From: Cupriavidus agavae
GTDB taxonomy: Bacteria; Pseudomonadota; Gammaproteobacteria; Burkholderiales; Burkholderiaceae
Direction of reading: 5' to 3'
DNA: 64,000 nucleotides
Assembly (NCBI RefSeq): GCF_004217045.1
Contig: NZ_SGXM01000001.1
Span: 682,001 to 746,000 of the forward strand
A program made the position numbers and the translations under genes. The notes under the pieces were generated by a model. That model worked only from the letters and a program-made list of their open reading frames with translations, was not told where the DNA came from and did no database searches. Position 1 is the first letter of the stretch. Every line of letters begins with the position of its first letter. Shown in pieces: positions 1 through 10,663 of this stretch.

Positions 1-1
1 A

Positions 2-664
2 ATGGGTCAGGCTCATAAGCAGTCGGTTCATGTAATGGAAGCAGCGGAGCAGATCTCGGTCCTGATGGACGGTGAGCTTGCTGCGCACGAAGTCGACGAG
101 GCGCTCGGCATCGCCAAGGGCGAGGCCGGCATGGGCGACTGGTCGATGTACCAGTTGATCGGCGACACGCTGCGCTCGGAAGACCTGACGCATGTCGGCT
201 CGACCGGCGACTTTCTCTCGCGCTTCTCGGCGCAACTCGAAGCAGAACCGCACGTGCTGGTGCCCGCCGTGGCAGCTGCCGCCGCCGGACGCCAGCGACT
301 GCTGGTGCGCCCGTCGTGGGTCCGCCGCGTGGTGCCGGGCACGGCAATCGCCGCCGCCGTGGCTGCGGTGAGCTGGGTGGTGGTGCCGCAGATGCGTGGC
401 ACGACCGATGGCGGCGCGCCCGATGCGATCGTGGCGCGTATCGACCAGCAACCGGGTGCCACCGTCAAGGCCGGCGCGCCGGCAGCGGCTACCTCGGGTG
501 CCATCGTCGCCGTCTCCGCGGACAGCGCGCAGATGATCCGCGACCCGCGCCTGGACGAGTACCTGCGCGCGCATCGCACGTCCGTGGCCACCGATGCCTT
601 CGTGCCGACCATGCGCACGGTGGCCAATGGTGCCAACTTCTCCCAGGATAATTCGCAGGAATAA
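2..664 (+). CDS. rseA: RseA/MucA-type anti-sigma-E factor
   Basis: Inner-membrane anti-sigma factor that should hold the envelope-stress sigma factor RpoE inactive until regulated proteolysis. The N-terminal cytoplasmic part (about residues 12-70) has the RseA pattern ISVLMDGEL followed by a WSMYQLIGDTLR helix. One hydrophobic segment at about 109-130 is the membrane anchor, and the rest is an Ala/Thr-rich periplasmic tail. The family assignment is supported by the next two genes, rseB and a mucD-type protease. The stop overlaps the rseB start (TAATG), so translation is coupled. The ATG at position 35 (MEAAEQ) is an alternative start; too little upstream sequence is present to decide. rpoE is expected just outside the window. 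Confidence 0.88.
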   Translation: MGQAHKQSVHVMEAAEQISVLMDGELAAHEVDEALGIAKGEAGMGDWSMYQLIGDTLRSEDLTHVGSTGDFLSRFSAQLEAEPHVLVPAVAAAAAGRQRLLVRPSWVRRVVPGTAIAAAVAAVSWVVVPQMRGTTDGGAPDAIVARIDQQPGATVKAGAPAAATSGAIVAVSADSAQMIRDPRLDEYLRAHRTSVATDAFVPTMRTVANGANFSQDNSQE

Positions 665-1755
665 TGCCGGACATGCAGAAAGGACGGTCGTCCGCCAACG
701 GAGCGGGCGTACGCGGAAAGAAGGGCCTGAGCAGGTCCTTTTTTCTGGCCTTGTGCCTGACCGCTGCCGCCGCAACCGCGCAGCCGCAGTCGTCTGAGAA
801 TACGCTGAACCGGCGCGATGCCACGGCGTGGCTGAACAAGATTCATCGCGCGGCGCAGCGCGAAAACTACGTTGGCACGCTGATCTATCAGCGTGGCAGC
901 GTGATGCACGCGTCGCGGATCCAGCACTACAGCGATCTGACGAATAACGAGTACGAACGCCTGGAAACGCTCGACGGCAAGCCGCGCGAGGTGTTGCGGC
1001 AGAACGATGTCGTGCACAGCCTGATTCCCGAAGCGAAGCTCGTGGTCGTGGAGAAGCAGGAAGCCAAGGATCGGTTCCCGGCGCTGCTGGCGACGAACAA
1101 GGGCGACGTGCTCGATCTCTACGACATGCGCAAGCTGGCTGCCGAACGCGTGGCCGGCGTGGAGTGCGAAGTCTTCGCGCTGGAACCGCATGACACGGCG
1201 CGCTATGCCGTGCGGCTCTGGGCCGACCGCAACTCGGGCCTGCTGATGCGTGCCCAGACGCTGGGCGAGGGCGGCAAGGTACTCGAACAGGTTGCGTTCT
1301 CGCAGGTCGATATCGGCGTGCCGTCGGACAAGCAGCGGATTCTGAGCGCCATCAAGGGTGCCGGTTCGTGGAACCGCTACGAGGTGACCTACCAGCCGGC
1401 CAACATCGCCGACGAAGGCTGGACGATCCATACGCCGCTCAAGGGTTTTCAGAAGATCCGCGAAGTCCGCCGCCCGCTCGGCGAACTCCGTGCGCCGGCG
1501 CAGGGCAACAAGCCCGGTGCCGTGTTCGAGGTCCTGCAGATCGTGTACAGCGACGGCCTGACCGGCCTGTCGGTGTTCATCGAGCCGGTCTCGGAGCAGC
1601 GCGCCCGCCGCGAAGGCGTGGCGTCGCTCGGTGCCACCCAGGTGGTGGTACGGCGCGTCAATGATTTCTGGGTGACCGTAGTGGGCGAGGTGCCTGCCGC
1701 CACGGTGAAGCAGTTTGCCGCCGGCGTGGAGTACCGCCCGCCCAAGGTACACTGA
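664..1755 (+). CDS. rseB: RseB/MucB periplasmic regulator of sigma-E
   Basis: Periplasmic protein that binds the RseA tail and shields it from cleavage. In the family it responds to mislocalised lipids or LPS. The 363-residue protein has a basic n-region and a hydrophobic stretch (about 18-33, LALCLTAAAATA) that reads as a signal peptide. The MucB/RseB N-terminal domain begins near WLNKIHRAAQRENYVGTLIY, and a C-terminal domain follows with the GLSVFIEP and VVGEVPAATVKQFA elements typical of the family. Its ATG overlaps the rseA stop by one base. The mucD-type gene follows after 132 bases. Confidence 0.93.
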   Translation: MPDMQKGRSSANGAGVRGKKGLSRSFFLALCLTAAAATAQPQSSENTLNRRDATAWLNKIHRAAQRENYVGTLIYQRGSVMHASRIQHYSDLTNNEYERLETLDGKPREVLRQNDVVHSLIPEAKLVVVEKQEAKDRFPALLATNKGDVLDLYDMRKLAAERVAGVECEVFALEPHDTARYAVRLWADRNSGLLMRAQTLGEGGKVLEQVAFSQVDIGVPSDKQRILSAIKGAGSWNRYEVTYQPANIADEGWTIHTPLKGFQKIREVRRPLGELRAPAQGNKPGAVFEVLQIVYSDGLTGLSVFIEPVSEQRARREGVASLGATQVVVRRVNDFWVTVVGEVPAATVKQFAAGVEYRPPKVH

Positions 1756-1887
1756 CCAGAATCTGGCCTGGCCGCGGAGGGCGGCGTACCCTCCGGCGGG
1801 CCGCCAGGCAGCACGCATCGCGGCCGCTTCGGCCTGAAGTCCGCCGCGACGCATTCGTTTCTCGCTGATTTCCCGGGAGTTCGTTCG

Positions 1888-3384
1888 ATGATTTCCAGAT
1901 CCCCAGCCCTGGCGCGGGCCATGGTCATGGCGGCCATGCTCGTGCTCGGCCCTGCCGTTTCCGAAGTTGGGTACGCCCAGGCGGCGGCCGCGAACTACAA
2001 CCTGCCTGATTTCACGGACCTGGTAGAGAAGGCCAGTCCTGCCGTCGTCAACATCCGGACGACCGAGCGCGTGCGATCGCGCGGCGGCAACTCGCCCGAA
2101 GACGACGAGATGGCGGAATTCTTCCGCCGCTTCTTCGGTGTGCCGATGCCGGGCGTGCCTACGCCGCCGCGCCGCGGCCAGCCGCCGCAGGGCCAGGGCC
2201 CGCAGGGTGAGGAGCAGAGCCGGGGCGTGGGCTCGGGCTTTATCACGAGCCAGGACGGCTATGTGATGACCAATGCACACGTTGTAGCCGATGCCGAGAC
2301 GATCTATGTCACGCTGCCCGACAAGCGCGAGTTCAAGGCCAAGCTGATCGGCACCGACAAGCGCACCGACGTGGCGTTGCTCAAGATCGAGGCGACCGGG
2401 CTGCCGCGCCTGACACTGGGCGATTCCGACAAGATCCGGCCCGGTGAGTGGGTGCTCGCCATCGGTTCGCCCTTCGGTCTGGACAACAGCGTGACCGCTG
2501 GCATCGTCTCGGCCAAGGGTCGGGATACCGGCGATTACCTGCCATTCATCCAGACCGACGTGGCGGTGAACCCCGGCAACTCGGGCGGGCCGCTGATCAA
2601 CCTGCGCGGCGAGGTCATCGGCATCAATTCGCAGATTTACAGCCGCAGCGGCGGCTACATGGGCATCTCGTTTGCGATTCCGATCGACGAGGCGCTGCGG
2701 GTGACCGAGCAACTGAAGGCCAGCGGCAAGGTGACGCGGGGCCGGATCGCAGTGGCGATCGGCGATGTGACCAAGGAAGTGGCGGATTCGCTGGGCCTGG
2801 GCCGTGCGCGTGGCGCGCTGGTCGGCAGTGTCGAGCCGGGCGGCCCCGCCGAGAAGGCTGGGATCGAGGCTGGCGACATCATCCTGAAGTTCAATGGCCG
2901 CGACATCGAAAAGGCATCGGATCTGCCGCGCATGGTCGGCGATACCAAGCCGGGTGCGCGCGTGCCGCTGCAGGTCTGGCGCAAGGGTCAGACGCGCGAT
3001 GTGCAGATTACCGTGGCCGAACTCGAGCCGGATGGCGCACGCACGGCGGCCCGCAAGGGTGACCGGCGCGGCAACGGTGCCGAGGAACAGCCGGGCACCA
3101 AGCCCAATGCCCTGGGGCTGATCGTCAACGACATCGCGGAAACGCGGCTGCGCGAGCTGAAGATCAAGTCCGGCGTCGAGGTCGAGGCCGCCGATGGCCC
3201 GGCGGCGCGGGCCGGCATTCGCCCCGGCGACATCATCCTGCGTCTGGGTGATGCGGATGTGGCCAACGCGAAGCAGTTCAACGAGATGGTCAAGGCACTC
3301 GACAAGAGCAAGATGGCTGCCGTGTTCGTGCGGCGTGGCGATGCCACGCAGGTGCTGACGCTGCGTCCGAGCCAGAACCGCTGA
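1888..3384 (+). CDS. mucD: DegQ/MucD-type periplasmic serine protease (Do family)
   Basis: Periplasmic HtrA-family protease and chaperone for misfolded envelope proteins. The 498-residue protein starts with a signal peptide ending near VGYAQA. The trypsin-like domain has His at about 130 (TNAHVV), Asp at about 160 (RTDVALLKI) and Ser at about 232 (NPGNSGGPL). Two PDZ domains follow, at about 285-380 and 410-495. The linker before the catalytic core is rich in Pro, Gly and Gln (about 85-110). Placement after rseA-rseB matches the MucD arrangement, so it probably belongs to the sigma-E regulon. Whether it should be called degP, degQ or mucD cannot be decided from sequence alone. Confidence 0.93.
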   Translation: MISRSPALARAMVMAAMLVLGPAVSEVGYAQAAAANYNLPDFTDLVEKASPAVVNIRTTERVRSRGGNSPEDDEMAEFFRRFFGVPMPGVPTPPRRGQPPQGQGPQGEEQSRGVGSGFITSQDGYVMTNAHVVADAETIYVTLPDKREFKAKLIGTDKRTDVALLKIEATGLPRLTLGDSDKIRPGEWVLAIGSPFGLDNSVTAGIVSAKGRDTGDYLPFIQTDVAVNPGNSGGPLINLRGEVIGINSQIYSRSGGYMGISFAIPIDEALRVTEQLKASGKVTRGRIAVAIGDVTKEVADSLGLGRARGALVGSVEPGGPAEKAGIEAGDIILKFNGRDIEKASDLPRMVGDTKPGARVPLQVWRKGQTRDVQITVAELEPDGARTAARKGDRRGNGAEEQPGTKPNALGLIVNDIAETRLRELKIKSGVEVEAADGPAARAGIRPGDIILRLGDADVANAKQFNEMVKALDKSKMAAVFVRRGDATQVLTLRPSQNR

Positions 3385-3417
3385 GGCCGGCCGGCGCGCC
3401 TGCCGGAGCCTGAGTCG

Positions 3418-3449
3418 CGCGCCGGGCCGGAGGGTCCGGCGCGTTTCGT
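3418..3449 (+). terminator. Hairpin terminator after mucD
   Basis: An 8-bp GC-only stem (CGCGCCGG at 3418-3425 with CCGGCGCG at 3436-3443) is followed by TTTCGTTT. It lies 34 bases after the mucD stop and separates that operon from lepA. Confidence 0.6.
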
Positions 3450-3642
3450 TTGGGCGGATGCACCGGCAGGCATGCCGCCGGCGCCGCCCGGCGGGGCTGC
3501 CGCCCTTATTTCATGTGCCGGAAGTCCTTGAAACTACGGTAAAATCGCGGATTGGCGCAAATCCTGCGTCCCACCATTCTTGCCGCGCCCGCTCGTCCTC
3601 CGTGATGCCGCCGGGCACCGCCTGCGTTTCCCTGAAGACTAG

Positions 3643-5436
3643 ATGGACCATATTCGTAATTTCTCGATCATCGCCCACATCGACCACGGCAAATCCACGC
3701 TGGCCGACCGGATCATTCAGCGCTGTGGCGGGCTGTCGGATCGGGAAATGGAGGCGCAGGTGCTCGACTCGATGGATATCGAGAAGGAGCGCGGCATCAC
3801 CATCAAGGCGCAGACCGCGGCCCTGAGCTACAAGGCGCGCGATGGCAAGGTCTACAACCTGAACCTGATCGACACGCCGGGGCACGTCGACTTCAGCTAC
3901 GAAGTCAGCCGCTCGCTGTCGGCTTGCGAGGGCGCGCTGCTGGTGGTGGACGCCTCGCAGGGTGTCGAGGCGCAGACCGTGGCCAACTGCTACACGGCCA
4001 TCGAACTGGGCGTGGAAGTGGTGCCTGTGCTCAACAAGATCGACCTGCCCTCGGCAGACCCCGACAACGCCAAGCAGGAAATCGAGGACGTCATCGGCAT
4101 CGATGCCAGCGACGCCACGTTGTGCTCGGCCAAGACCGGCCTGGGCGTGGAGGACGTGATCGAGGCGATGATTGCCCGCGTGCCGCCGCCCGAGGGCGAC
4201 CCGGCCGCGCCGCTGCAGGCGCTGATCATCGATTCGTGGTTCGACAACTACGTTGGCGTGGTGATGCTGGTGCGCGTGGTCAACGGCACGCTGCGTCCCA
4301 AGGACAAGATCCTGCTGATGGCCACGGGCGCGCAGCACCTGACCGAACAGGTGGGTGTGTTCTCGCCGAAGTCGATCCAGCGCGACGCGCTGACGGCCGG
4401 CGAGGTGGGTTTCGTGATCGCCGGCATCAAGGAACTGAAGGCCGCCAAGGTGGGGGATACGATCACCACGCTGACGCGCCGCGCCGAAGCGCCGCTGCCG
4501 GGCTTCAAGGAAGTCAAGCCGCAGGTGTTCGCTGGCCTGTATCCGGTGGAATCGAACCAGTACGAGGCGCTGCGCGAATCGCTGGAGAAACTGCGACTGA
4601 ACGACGCCTCGCTGATGTTCGAGCCGGAAGTGTCGCAGGCGCTGGGCTTCGGTTTCCGTTGCGGCTTCCTGGGCCTGCTGCATATGGAAATCGTGCAGGA
4701 GCGGCTTGAGCGCGAGTTCGACATGGACCTGATCACGACCGCGCCGACCGTGGTCTATCAGGTGCAGATGCGCGACGGGTCGATCATTACCGTGGAAAAC
4801 CCGGCCAAGATGCCGGACGCGACCCGGATCGAGGCCATCCTGGAGCCGATCGTCACGGTGAACCTGTACATGCCGCAGGATTATGTCGGCTCGGTGATCA
4901 CGCTGTGCACGCAGAAGCGCGGCACGCAGGTCAACATGAGCTACCACGGCAAGCAGGTGCAACTGACCTATGAAATTCCGATGGCGGAAATCGTGCTCGA
5001 TTTCTTCGATCGACTGAAGTCGGTGTCGCGCGGTTATGCGTCGATGGATTACGAATTCAAGGAATATCGTCCGTCCGACGTGGTCAAGGTCGACATCCTG
5101 ATCAACGGCGACAAGGTCGATGCACTGTCCGTCATCGTCCACCGTTCGAATTCGCAGTATCGCGGCCGCGAGGTGGCGGCCAAAATGCGCGAGATCATTC
5201 CGCGCCAGATGTACGACGTGGCGATCCAGGCGGCCATCGGCGTCAATATCATTGCCCGCGAGAACGTCAAGGCGCTGCGCAAGAACGTGCTGGCCAAGTG
5301 CTACGGCGGCGATATCTCGCGCAAGAAGAAACTGCTGGAAAAGCAGAAGGCCGGCAAGAAGCGCATGAAGCAGGTGGGCACCGTGGAAATCCCGCAGGAG
5401 GCTTTCCTGGCGATTCTGCAGGTGGACGACAAATAA
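3643..5436 (+). CDS. lepA: Elongation factor 4 (LepA), ribosome back-translocase GTPase
   Basis: Translational GTPase that acts on stalled or mistranslocated ribosomes. The 597-residue length is normal for the family. G1 is HIDHGKST near residue 12, G3 is DTPGHVDF near 77, and G4 is NKIDLP near 131. The C-terminal region has the EF4-specific Lys-rich end ([18 protein letters not shown]). It is followed 49 bases later by lepB, the classical lepA-lepB pair, and the rnc-era-recO genes follow in the same direction. Confidence 0.98.
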   Translation: MDHIRNFSIIAHIDHGKSTLADRIIQRCGGLSDREMEAQVLDSMDIEKERGITIKAQTAALSYKARDGKVYNLNLIDTPGHVDFSYEVSRSLSACEGALLVVDASQGVEAQTVANCYTAIELGVEVVPVLNKIDLPSADPDNAKQEIEDVIGIDASDATLCSAKTGLGVEDVIEAMIARVPPPEGDPAAPLQALIIDSWFDNYVGVVMLVRVVNGTLRPKDKILLMATGAQHLTEQVGVFSPKSIQRDALTAGEVGFVIAGIKELKAAKVGDTITTLTRRAEAPLPGFKEVKPQVFAGLYPVESNQYEALRESLEKLRLNDASLMFEPEVSQALGFGFRCGFLGLLHMEIVQERLEREFDMDLITTAPTVVYQVQMRDGSIITVENPAKMPDATRIEAILEPIVTVNLYMPQDYVGSVITLCTQKRGTQVNMSYHGKQVQLTYEIPMAEIVLDFFDRLKSVSRGYASMDYEFKEYRPSDVVKVDILINGDKVDALSVIVHRSNSQYRGREVAAKMREIIPRQMYDVAIQAAIGVNIIARENVKALRKNVLAKCYGGDISRKKKLLEKQKAGKKRMKQVGTVEIPQEAFLAILQVDDK

Positions 5437-5485
5437 GGCGTGCCGCACCGGCGCTGACAACAATTCGACAACACTTCAAGCCGTC

Positions 5486-6385
5486 ATGAATTTTGCACTG
5501 ATCCTTTTTGTGCTGGTGGTCATTACGGGCATTGCCTGGGTTGCGGACAAGCTGGTTTTTGCGCGGCAGCGCCGCAGCAGCGCGGCACTGGCGCTGGCCG
5601 AGTTCGACGCCCAGCGCCAGCACCGGCAGGCGGTGTCGGGGCCTTCCGACCTGGACCGGTCGCGGGCCAAGCTCGCCGAGGAAAAACTCCGTCAGCCGTG
5701 GTGGCTGGAGTACTCGGCCAGCTTCTTCCCGGTCATCCTGGCGGTGTTCGTGCTGCGCTCGTTCGTGGTGGAGCCGTTCAAGATTCCGTCGGGTTCGATG
5801 ATCCCCACGCTGCTGATCGGCGATTTCATCCTGGTCAACAAGTACAACTACGGGATCCGGCTGCCGGTGGTGAACAAGAAGATCATGGACATCGGCGAGC
5901 CACAGCGCGGCGATGTCATGGTGTTCCGTTATCCGAAGGACGAGTCGCTCGATTACATCAAGCGCGTGATCGGCGTGCCCGGTGACGTGGTGCGCTACGA
6001 GAACAAGAAGCTGACGATCAACGGCAAGCCGGCCGAATACAAGCAATTGCCCGATTACCTCGACGAGGAACGGCTGGCGTATTCGAAGCATTATCTGGAG
6101 ACCCTGCCGGGCGGTGTCCAGCACGGGATTCTCAACGATTCCGACCGGCCCGCGTTCATCGCCGGCGCCGATCCCGATTTTCCGTTTCGGGATAACTGCA
6201 CTTACAATCAGCTGGGGCTGACCTGCAAGGTGCCGGAAGGTCACTATTTCGTCATGGGGGATAACCGTGACAATAGCCTGGATTCCCGTTACTGGGGTTT
6301 CGTGCCGGACAAGAACATCGTTGGCCGGGCCTTCATGATCTGGATGAATCTGGGCAATTTCGGGCGCGTGGGATCGTTCAAGTAA
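5486..6385 (+). CDS. lepB: Signal peptidase I
   Basis: Inner-membrane protease that removes signal peptides from secreted proteins. The 299-residue protein has two membrane segments: one at the N-terminus (FALILFVLVVITGIAWV) and one at about 75-95. The Ser-Lys dyad is visible: Ser at about 103 in PSGSMIPT and Lys at about 159 in YIKRVIGVPGD. The conserved GDNRDNSLDSRYWGFV box lies near the C-terminus. It follows lepA directly and precedes a DUF4845 gene and rnc. Confidence 0.97.
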   Translation: MNFALILFVLVVITGIAWVADKLVFARQRRSSAALALAEFDAQRQHRQAVSGPSDLDRSRAKLAEEKLRQPWWLEYSASFFPVILAVFVLRSFVVEPFKIPSGSMIPTLLIGDFILVNKYNYGIRLPVVNKKIMDIGEPQRGDVMVFRYPKDESLDYIKRVIGVPGDVVRYENKKLTINGKPAEYKQLPDYLDEERLAYSKHYLETLPGGVQHGILNDSDRPAFIAGADPDFPFRDNCTYNQLGLTCKVPEGHYFVMGDNRDNSLDSRYWGFVPDKNIVGRAFMIWMNLGNFGRVGSFK

Positions 6386-6434
6386 TTCCGCGGTACCACG
6401 CAGCGCAAAACACTCAAAAACGAGGGCAGCGCAG

Positions 6435-6827
6435 ATGGGTCAAAGGATTTTGGGAAGTGGGGGCGGCGTCCGTATAGGTGTGATTAAAAGATCACGCGGT
6501 TTTTCGATGGGGTCGCTGCTGGTGGTGGTCCTCATCGTGGTGGCGGTGGCATTGCCCGCGTTGAAATCGATTCCGAGCGTACTGGAGTATTTCTCGGTCA
6601 AACGCGCGATCAATTACGCCCGGGACAGTTCCGGCAACCGCAAGGAAGTGGCGGCCTTTTTCGACAAGCAGGCCCAGATCGACGATATCCGGTCGGTCCG
6701 GGGTGAAGACCTGGACATTACCGAGGACGAGACGGGGCGGATTCGCTCCGTGGGTTTCGAGTACCGGACCGAAGTGAAAATCTACGGTCCATTGAGCTTT
6801 TTGATTACCTATTCGGGAACGCAGTAA
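6435..6827 (+). CDS. DUF4845 family membrane-anchored protein
   Basis: A 130-residue protein with one N-terminal membrane helix (about 25-45, [20 protein letters not shown]) and a soluble, charged remainder probably on the periplasmic side. The helix after a short basic leader resembles a pilin-like N-terminus but lacks a clear GFTLIE prepilin cleavage motif. This family is regularly found between lepB and rnc in beta- and gammaproteobacteria; its function is not known. Its stop is 4 bases from the rnc start, so the two are probably translated together. Confidence 0.8.
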   Translation: MGQRILGSGGGVRIGVIKRSRGFSMGSLLVVVLIVVAVALPALKSIPSVLEYFSVKRAINYARDSSGNRKEVAAFFDKQAQIDDIRSVRGEDLDITEDETGRIRSVGFEYRTEVKIYGPLSFLITYSGTQ

Positions 6828-6831
6828 CGAC

Positions 6832-7602
6832 ATGACCCTCGACGCCCTGCAGCAACGTCTCGGCTACCGATTCAGCAAGCCCGAATTGCTGCAGCAGGCG
6901 CTCACGCATCGCAGCCATAGCGCCAACCACAACGAACGCCTGGAATTTCTTGGCGATTCGGTGCTGAACTGCGCGGTGGCGGACATGCTGTTCGGCATGT
7001 TCGGCAAGCTCGACGAGGGCGACCTGTCGCGCGTGCGGGCCAATCTGGTCAAGCAGCAGGCGCTGTACGAGATTGCCCAGATGCTGCAGTTGTCCGACGC
7101 GCTGCGCCTGGGCGAGGGTGAACTCAAGAGCGGCGGCTTCCGCCGCCCGTCGATCCTGGCCGATGCGCTCGAGGCCATCGTCGGCGCCGTGTTCCTGGAC
7201 GCCGGATTCGACGCCGCCCGGGCGCTGATCCGCAAGCTGTATATCCCCATCCTGGAGCAGGTGGATCCGCGTACGCTGGGCAAGGATGCCAAGACGCTGC
7301 TCCAGGAGTACCTGCAGGGCCACAAGATCGCCCTGCCGCAGTACAACGTCATCGCCACGCACGGTGCGGCTCACAGCCAGCAATTTGAAGTCGAGTGCAT
7401 CGTGCCTAAACTGGAGGTGCGTGTGTTCGGCACCGGCGCCTCGCGCCGCGCGGCCGAGCAGGCGGCGGCCAAGCTGGCGCTGGATGAAGTCCAGAAGCTC
7501 GTGCCCCAGCTGCTCAAGCGCAGCCGTGCCGAGCGGACGGGCAAGACGCGCAAGCAGCCGGTGCCGCCGGATCCCCAGTTGTCTCTCAGGTTGAAGGAAT
7601 GA
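6832..7602 (+). CDS. rnc: Ribonuclease III
   Basis: Double-strand-specific endoribonuclease for rRNA and mRNA processing. The signature [12 protein letters not shown] lies near residue 35, the second catalytic acidic patch is at [13 protein letters not shown], and a double-stranded-RNA-binding domain occupies about 155-225. A 30-residue basic tail follows, somewhat longer than in E. coli (226 aa; here 256). The stop overlaps the era start (ATGA), a standard rnc-era coupling. Confidence 0.97.
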   Translation: MTLDALQQRLGYRFSKPELLQQALTHRSHSANHNERLEFLGDSVLNCAVADMLFGMFGKLDEGDLSRVRANLVKQQALYEIAQMLQLSDALRLGEGELKSGGFRRPSILADALEAIVGAVFLDAGFDAARALIRKLYIPILEQVDPRTLGKDAKTLLQEYLQGHKIALPQYNVIATHGAAHSQQFEVECIVPKLEVRVFGTGASRRAAEQAAAKLALDEVQKLVPQLLKRSRAERTGKTRKQPVPPDPQLSLRLKE

Positions 7603-8537
7603 CCGATTCTCTCCCTCCGTCGCAGGAAGCGGCGGAAACCTCCGGCGCCCCGGCTTTCCGCTGCGGCACCGTGGCCATCGTTGGCCGCCCCAATGTGGGC
7701 AAATCCACGCTGATGAACGCGCTGGTTGGCCAGAAGGTCAGCATCACGTCGCGCAAGGCGCAGACCACGCGCCACCGGATCGTGGGCATTCAGACCACGG
7801 AAGACGCGCAGTTCGTGTTCGTCGATACGCCCGGCTTCCAGACCCGCCATGCCAGCGCGCTGAACCGCACGCTGAACCGGGCGGTCACGTCCACGCTGTC
7901 TTCGGTGGATCTGGTGCTGTTCGTGGTCGAAGCCGGCTATTTCGGCGCCGATGACGAGAAGGTGCTGTCGCTGCTGCCGAAGAACACGCCCGTGCTGCTG
8001 GTCTGCAACAAGCTCGACCGCCTGGGCGAGGGCCGCACCGAAGTGATGATGCCGTTCCTGGAGCAGATGGGGCAGCGCTTTCCGTTCACGGAAGTGGTGC
8101 CGATGTCTGCCAAGACGCACGACCATATCGAGCGCCTGCTGGCCATCATCCGCCCGTACCTGCTCGAAGGCGAGCCGATGTACGACGTGGACGCGATGAC
8201 CGACCGCAGCGAGCGTTTCATGGCCTCGGAAATCATCCGCGAGAAGGTGTTTCGCTGGACTGGCGACGAATTGCCGTACACGAGCACCGTGATCATCGAC
8301 AAGTTCGAGACCGAAGGCCGCCTGCGCCGTATTTTCGCCACGATCCTGGTCGAGCGTGATGCCCACAAGGCCATGATCATCGGCAACAAGGGTGCCAAGC
8401 TCAAGACGATCTCCACCGAGGCGCGCCTCGACATGGAGAAGCTGTTCGACGGCAAGGTCTACCTGGAGATGTGGATCAAGGTCAAGAGCGGCTGGGCCGA
8501 CAACGAAGCCGGACTGCGTGCCTACGGGTACGAGTGA
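7599..8537 (+). CDS. era: GTPase Era
   Basis: Essential GTPase that binds 16S rRNA during 30S assembly. G1 is GRPNVGKST near residue 29, G3 is DTPGFQ, and G4 is NKLD. The C-terminal KH domain has the KGAKLKTI motif. The N-terminus carries about 20 extra residues compared with E. coli Era. It starts inside the rnc stop, and recO follows 5 bases after its stop. Confidence 0.97.
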   Translation: MTDSLPPSQEAAETSGAPAFRCGTVAIVGRPNVGKSTLMNALVGQKVSITSRKAQTTRHRIVGIQTTEDAQFVFVDTPGFQTRHASALNRTLNRAVTSTLSSVDLVLFVVEAGYFGADDEKVLSLLPKNTPVLLVCNKLDRLGEGRTEVMMPFLEQMGQRFPFTEVVPMSAKTHDHIERLLAIIRPYLLEGEPMYDVDAMTDRSERFMASEIIREKVFRWTGDELPYTSTVIIDKFETEGRLRRIFATILVERDAHKAMIIGNKGAKLKTISTEARLDMEKLFDGKVYLEMWIKVKSGWADNEAGLRAYGYE

Positions 8538-8542
8538 GCAGG

Positions 8543-9424
8543 ATGCCTGACTTGCGCCGCGCCGCGCCGCGTGCGCGCAGTGCCGATCCCATCGCCGAGG
8601 AGGCCGCCGAGGTGCTGGAATCCGGCGTGGGCGGCACGCTGAGTCCAGCCGTGGCCGCCGGCCGCGAGATGATGGACCGCGCCATGCGCATCGTGCCGGC
8701 GCGTTCCGAACTGCGGGTCAGCAACGAGGCCGGCTTCGTGCTCCATGCCTACCCGTACCGTGAGACAAGTCTGATCCTGGACGTCTTCACGCGCGACCAC
8801 GGCCGCATGGCGATGGTGGCCAAGGGCGCCAAGCGGCCCCACTCGGCGCTGCGGCCGGTCCTTCAGCACTTCCACCCGATCTCGCTCTCGTGGACCGGGC
8901 GCGGCGAAGTCAAGACGCTGACCAAGGCCGAATACGTGGGCGGCATGCTGCCGCTGGCCGGCGATGCACTGCTGTCGGGCTTCTATCTCAACGAATTACT
9001 ATTGCGGTTCTGCCCGCGTGAGGACGCGCATCCGGCGCTGTTCAAGCACTACATGATCACGCTGACACGGCTGGCGCATGGCGAATCAGCCAGCCTGGTG
9101 CTGCGCAGCTTCGAGCGGGTACTGCTGCAGGAAACCGGCTTCGCGGTGGCGTTCGACCAGTGCGTCAAGAGCGGCGAGCGCGTGCAGCCGGGTCTCGACT
9201 ACGTGTACCAGCCCGAGCGCGGGGTGCGGCGCGCGCACGCCAGCGATCCGTCCAGCTGGCCCGTGGTGGCGGGGCAGACGCTGCTGGACATGGCGCAGGA
9301 CGACTACACGCGGACCCAGACCGTATCGCAGAGCCGTGCGCTGATGCGGTTCCTGCTGCATTATTATCTGCAGGGCGAGCCGCTCAAGACGCGGCAGATC
9401 CTGATCGATCTGCAGTACCTTTGA
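8543..9424 (+). CDS. recO: DNA repair protein RecO
   Basis: RecF-pathway mediator that helps load RecA on SSB-coated DNA. The recognisable OB-fold begins at about residue 66 ([25 protein letters not shown], written in part) and continues through KGAKRP; a helical C-terminal domain follows. The chosen ATG lies 5 bases after the era stop and gives 293 residues. That leaves about 60 N-terminal residues without RecO similarity, so one of the Met codons near [12 protein letters not shown] could be the true start. Confidence 0.92.
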   Translation: MPDLRRAAPRARSADPIAEEAAEVLESGVGGTLSPAVAAGREMMDRAMRIVPARSELRVSNEAGFVLHAYPYRETSLILDVFTRDHGRMAMVAKGAKRPHSALRPVLQHFHPISLSWTGRGEVKTLTKAEYVGGMLPLAGDALLSGFYLNELLLRFCPREDAHPALFKHYMITLTRLAHGESASLVLRSFERVLLQETGFAVAFDQCVKSGERVQPGLDYVYQPERGVRRAHASDPSSWPVVAGQTLLDMAQDDYTRTQTVSQSRALMRFLLHYYLQGEPLKTRQILIDLQYL

Positions 9425-9449
9425 TTTCATCCTTTCCGAGCAAGCCGGC

Positions 9450-10232
9450 ATGATCTTCCACGCGAATCCCGGGGTCATCGACCTGGGCATCAATATCGAT
9501 CACGTTGCCACGCTGCGCAATGCGCGCGGCACGGCCTATCCCGACCCGATCCTGGCTGCGCTGCAGGCCGAGGAAGCCGGCGCGGACCTGATTACGCTGC
9601 ATCTGCGCGAGGACCGCCGCCATATCCGCGACGCGGACGTGCGGGCGCTGCGCCCGAAACTGGCCACGCGCATGAACCTGGAGTGCGCGATCACGCCGGA
9701 AATGCTCGACATCGCCTGCGAGATCAAGCCGCAGGACGTCTGCCTGGTGCCCGAGAAGCGCGAGGAAGTGACCACCGAAGGCGGGCTCGACGTGCGCGGG
9801 CATTTCGAGCAGGTCAGCGCGGCGTGCCGCCAGCTGGCCGACGCGGGTATCCGGGTGTCGCTGTTCATCGACGCCGATCCGGAGCAGATTGCGGCGGCCG
9901 CCGCCTGCAAGGCGCCCGTGATCGAGATCCATACGGGCCGCTATGCCGACGCCCACTCGCCCGAGGAGCAGGAGGCGGAATTCCGTCGCGTGGCACAGGG
10001 CGTGGATGCCGGCCAGAAACACGGCCTGGTGGTGAACGCCGGCCACGGCCTGCACTACACCAACGTGCAGCCGATCGCCGCGCTGCCGGGCATCAGGGAG
10101 CTGAATATCGGCCATGCAGTGGTGGCCCATGCCGTCTTCGTGGGCTGGCAGAATGCCGTGCGCGAAATGAAGGCGATCATGGTGGCCGCGCGCCTGGGCA
10201 CGCGCTATCCGGTGCCGGGGCAGCCCGCGTGA
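9450..10232 (+). CDS. pdxJ: Pyridoxine 5'-phosphate synthase
   Basis: Condenses 3-amino-1-hydroxyacetone phosphate with deoxyxylulose 5-phosphate to pyridoxine 5'-phosphate, the last de novo step to vitamin B6. The 260-residue TIM barrel has the family motifs [17 protein letters not shown] near the start, HLREDRRHI, and [11 protein letters not shown] near the end. Its TGA overlaps the GTG start of acpS. The recO-pdxJ-acpS order is conserved in proteobacteria. Confidence 0.97.
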   Translation: MIFHANPGVIDLGINIDHVATLRNARGTAYPDPILAALQAEEAGADLITLHLREDRRHIRDADVRALRPKLATRMNLECAITPEMLDIACEIKPQDVCLVPEKREEVTTEGGLDVRGHFEQVSAACRQLADAGIRVSLFIDADPEQIAAAAACKAPVIEIHTGRYADAHSPEEQEAEFRRVAQGVDAGQKHGLVVNAGHGLHYTNVQPIAALPGIRELNIGHAVVAHAVFVGWQNAVREMKAIMVAARLGTRYPVPGQPA

Positions 10233-10657
10233 TCTACGGCGTCGGTACCGACATCATCCAGATCGATCGCGTGCAGGGCGTGATGGACCGCACGCGCGGT
10301 CGTTTTGCCGAGAAGGTGCTCGGTCCGCGCGAACTCAAGGTCTACCACGCGCGCAAGGCCCGCTCGGAGAAGCGCGGCCTGGCCTTCCTGGCCACGCGTT
10401 TCGCGGCCAAGGAGGCATTCTCCAAGGCCATCGGCCTGGGCATGCGCTGGCCGATGACGTGGCGCGCGATGGAGCTGCTGAACCTGCCGTCTGGCGAGCC
10501 CACGCCGCAGTGCACGGGCGAACTGGCCGACTGGGTGCGGGAACGCGGCCTGACCATCCGTGTCAGTGTCAGTGACGAACATGACTATGCGGTCGCCTTC
10601 GCGATCGCGGAGCGGACCGGCCAGCCCGGTCCGCTGCCTGAACCAGCCTCGAACTGA
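10229..10657 (+). CDS. acpS: Holo-[acyl-carrier-protein] synthase
   Basis: Transfers 4'-phosphopantetheine from CoA to apo-ACP. The 142-residue reading starts at a GTG that overlaps the pdxJ stop (GTGA), chosen because the conserved N-terminus [14 protein letters not shown] begins right there. The second signature [11 protein letters not shown] carries the metal-binding Glu. The nagZ start lies 6 bases downstream. Confidence 0.95.
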   Translation: MIYGVGTDIIQIDRVQGVMDRTRGRFAEKVLGPRELKVYHARKARSEKRGLAFLATRFAAKEAFSKAIGLGMRWPMTWRAMELLNLPSGEPTPQCTGELADWVRERGLTIRVSVSDEHDYAVAFAIAERTGQPGPLPEPASN

Positions 10658-10663
10658 ATCGAT

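Noticed and set aside
28-2712. 894-codon open frame on the minus strand
   Set aside because: It lies antisense to rseA, rseB and mucD, has His/Arg/Ala-rich composition typical of the complement of GC-rich coding DNA, and shows no domain.
3511-5463. 650-codon minus-strand frame over lepA
   Set aside because: Mirror frame of a confidently assigned gene; low complexity and no ribosome-binding site or motif.
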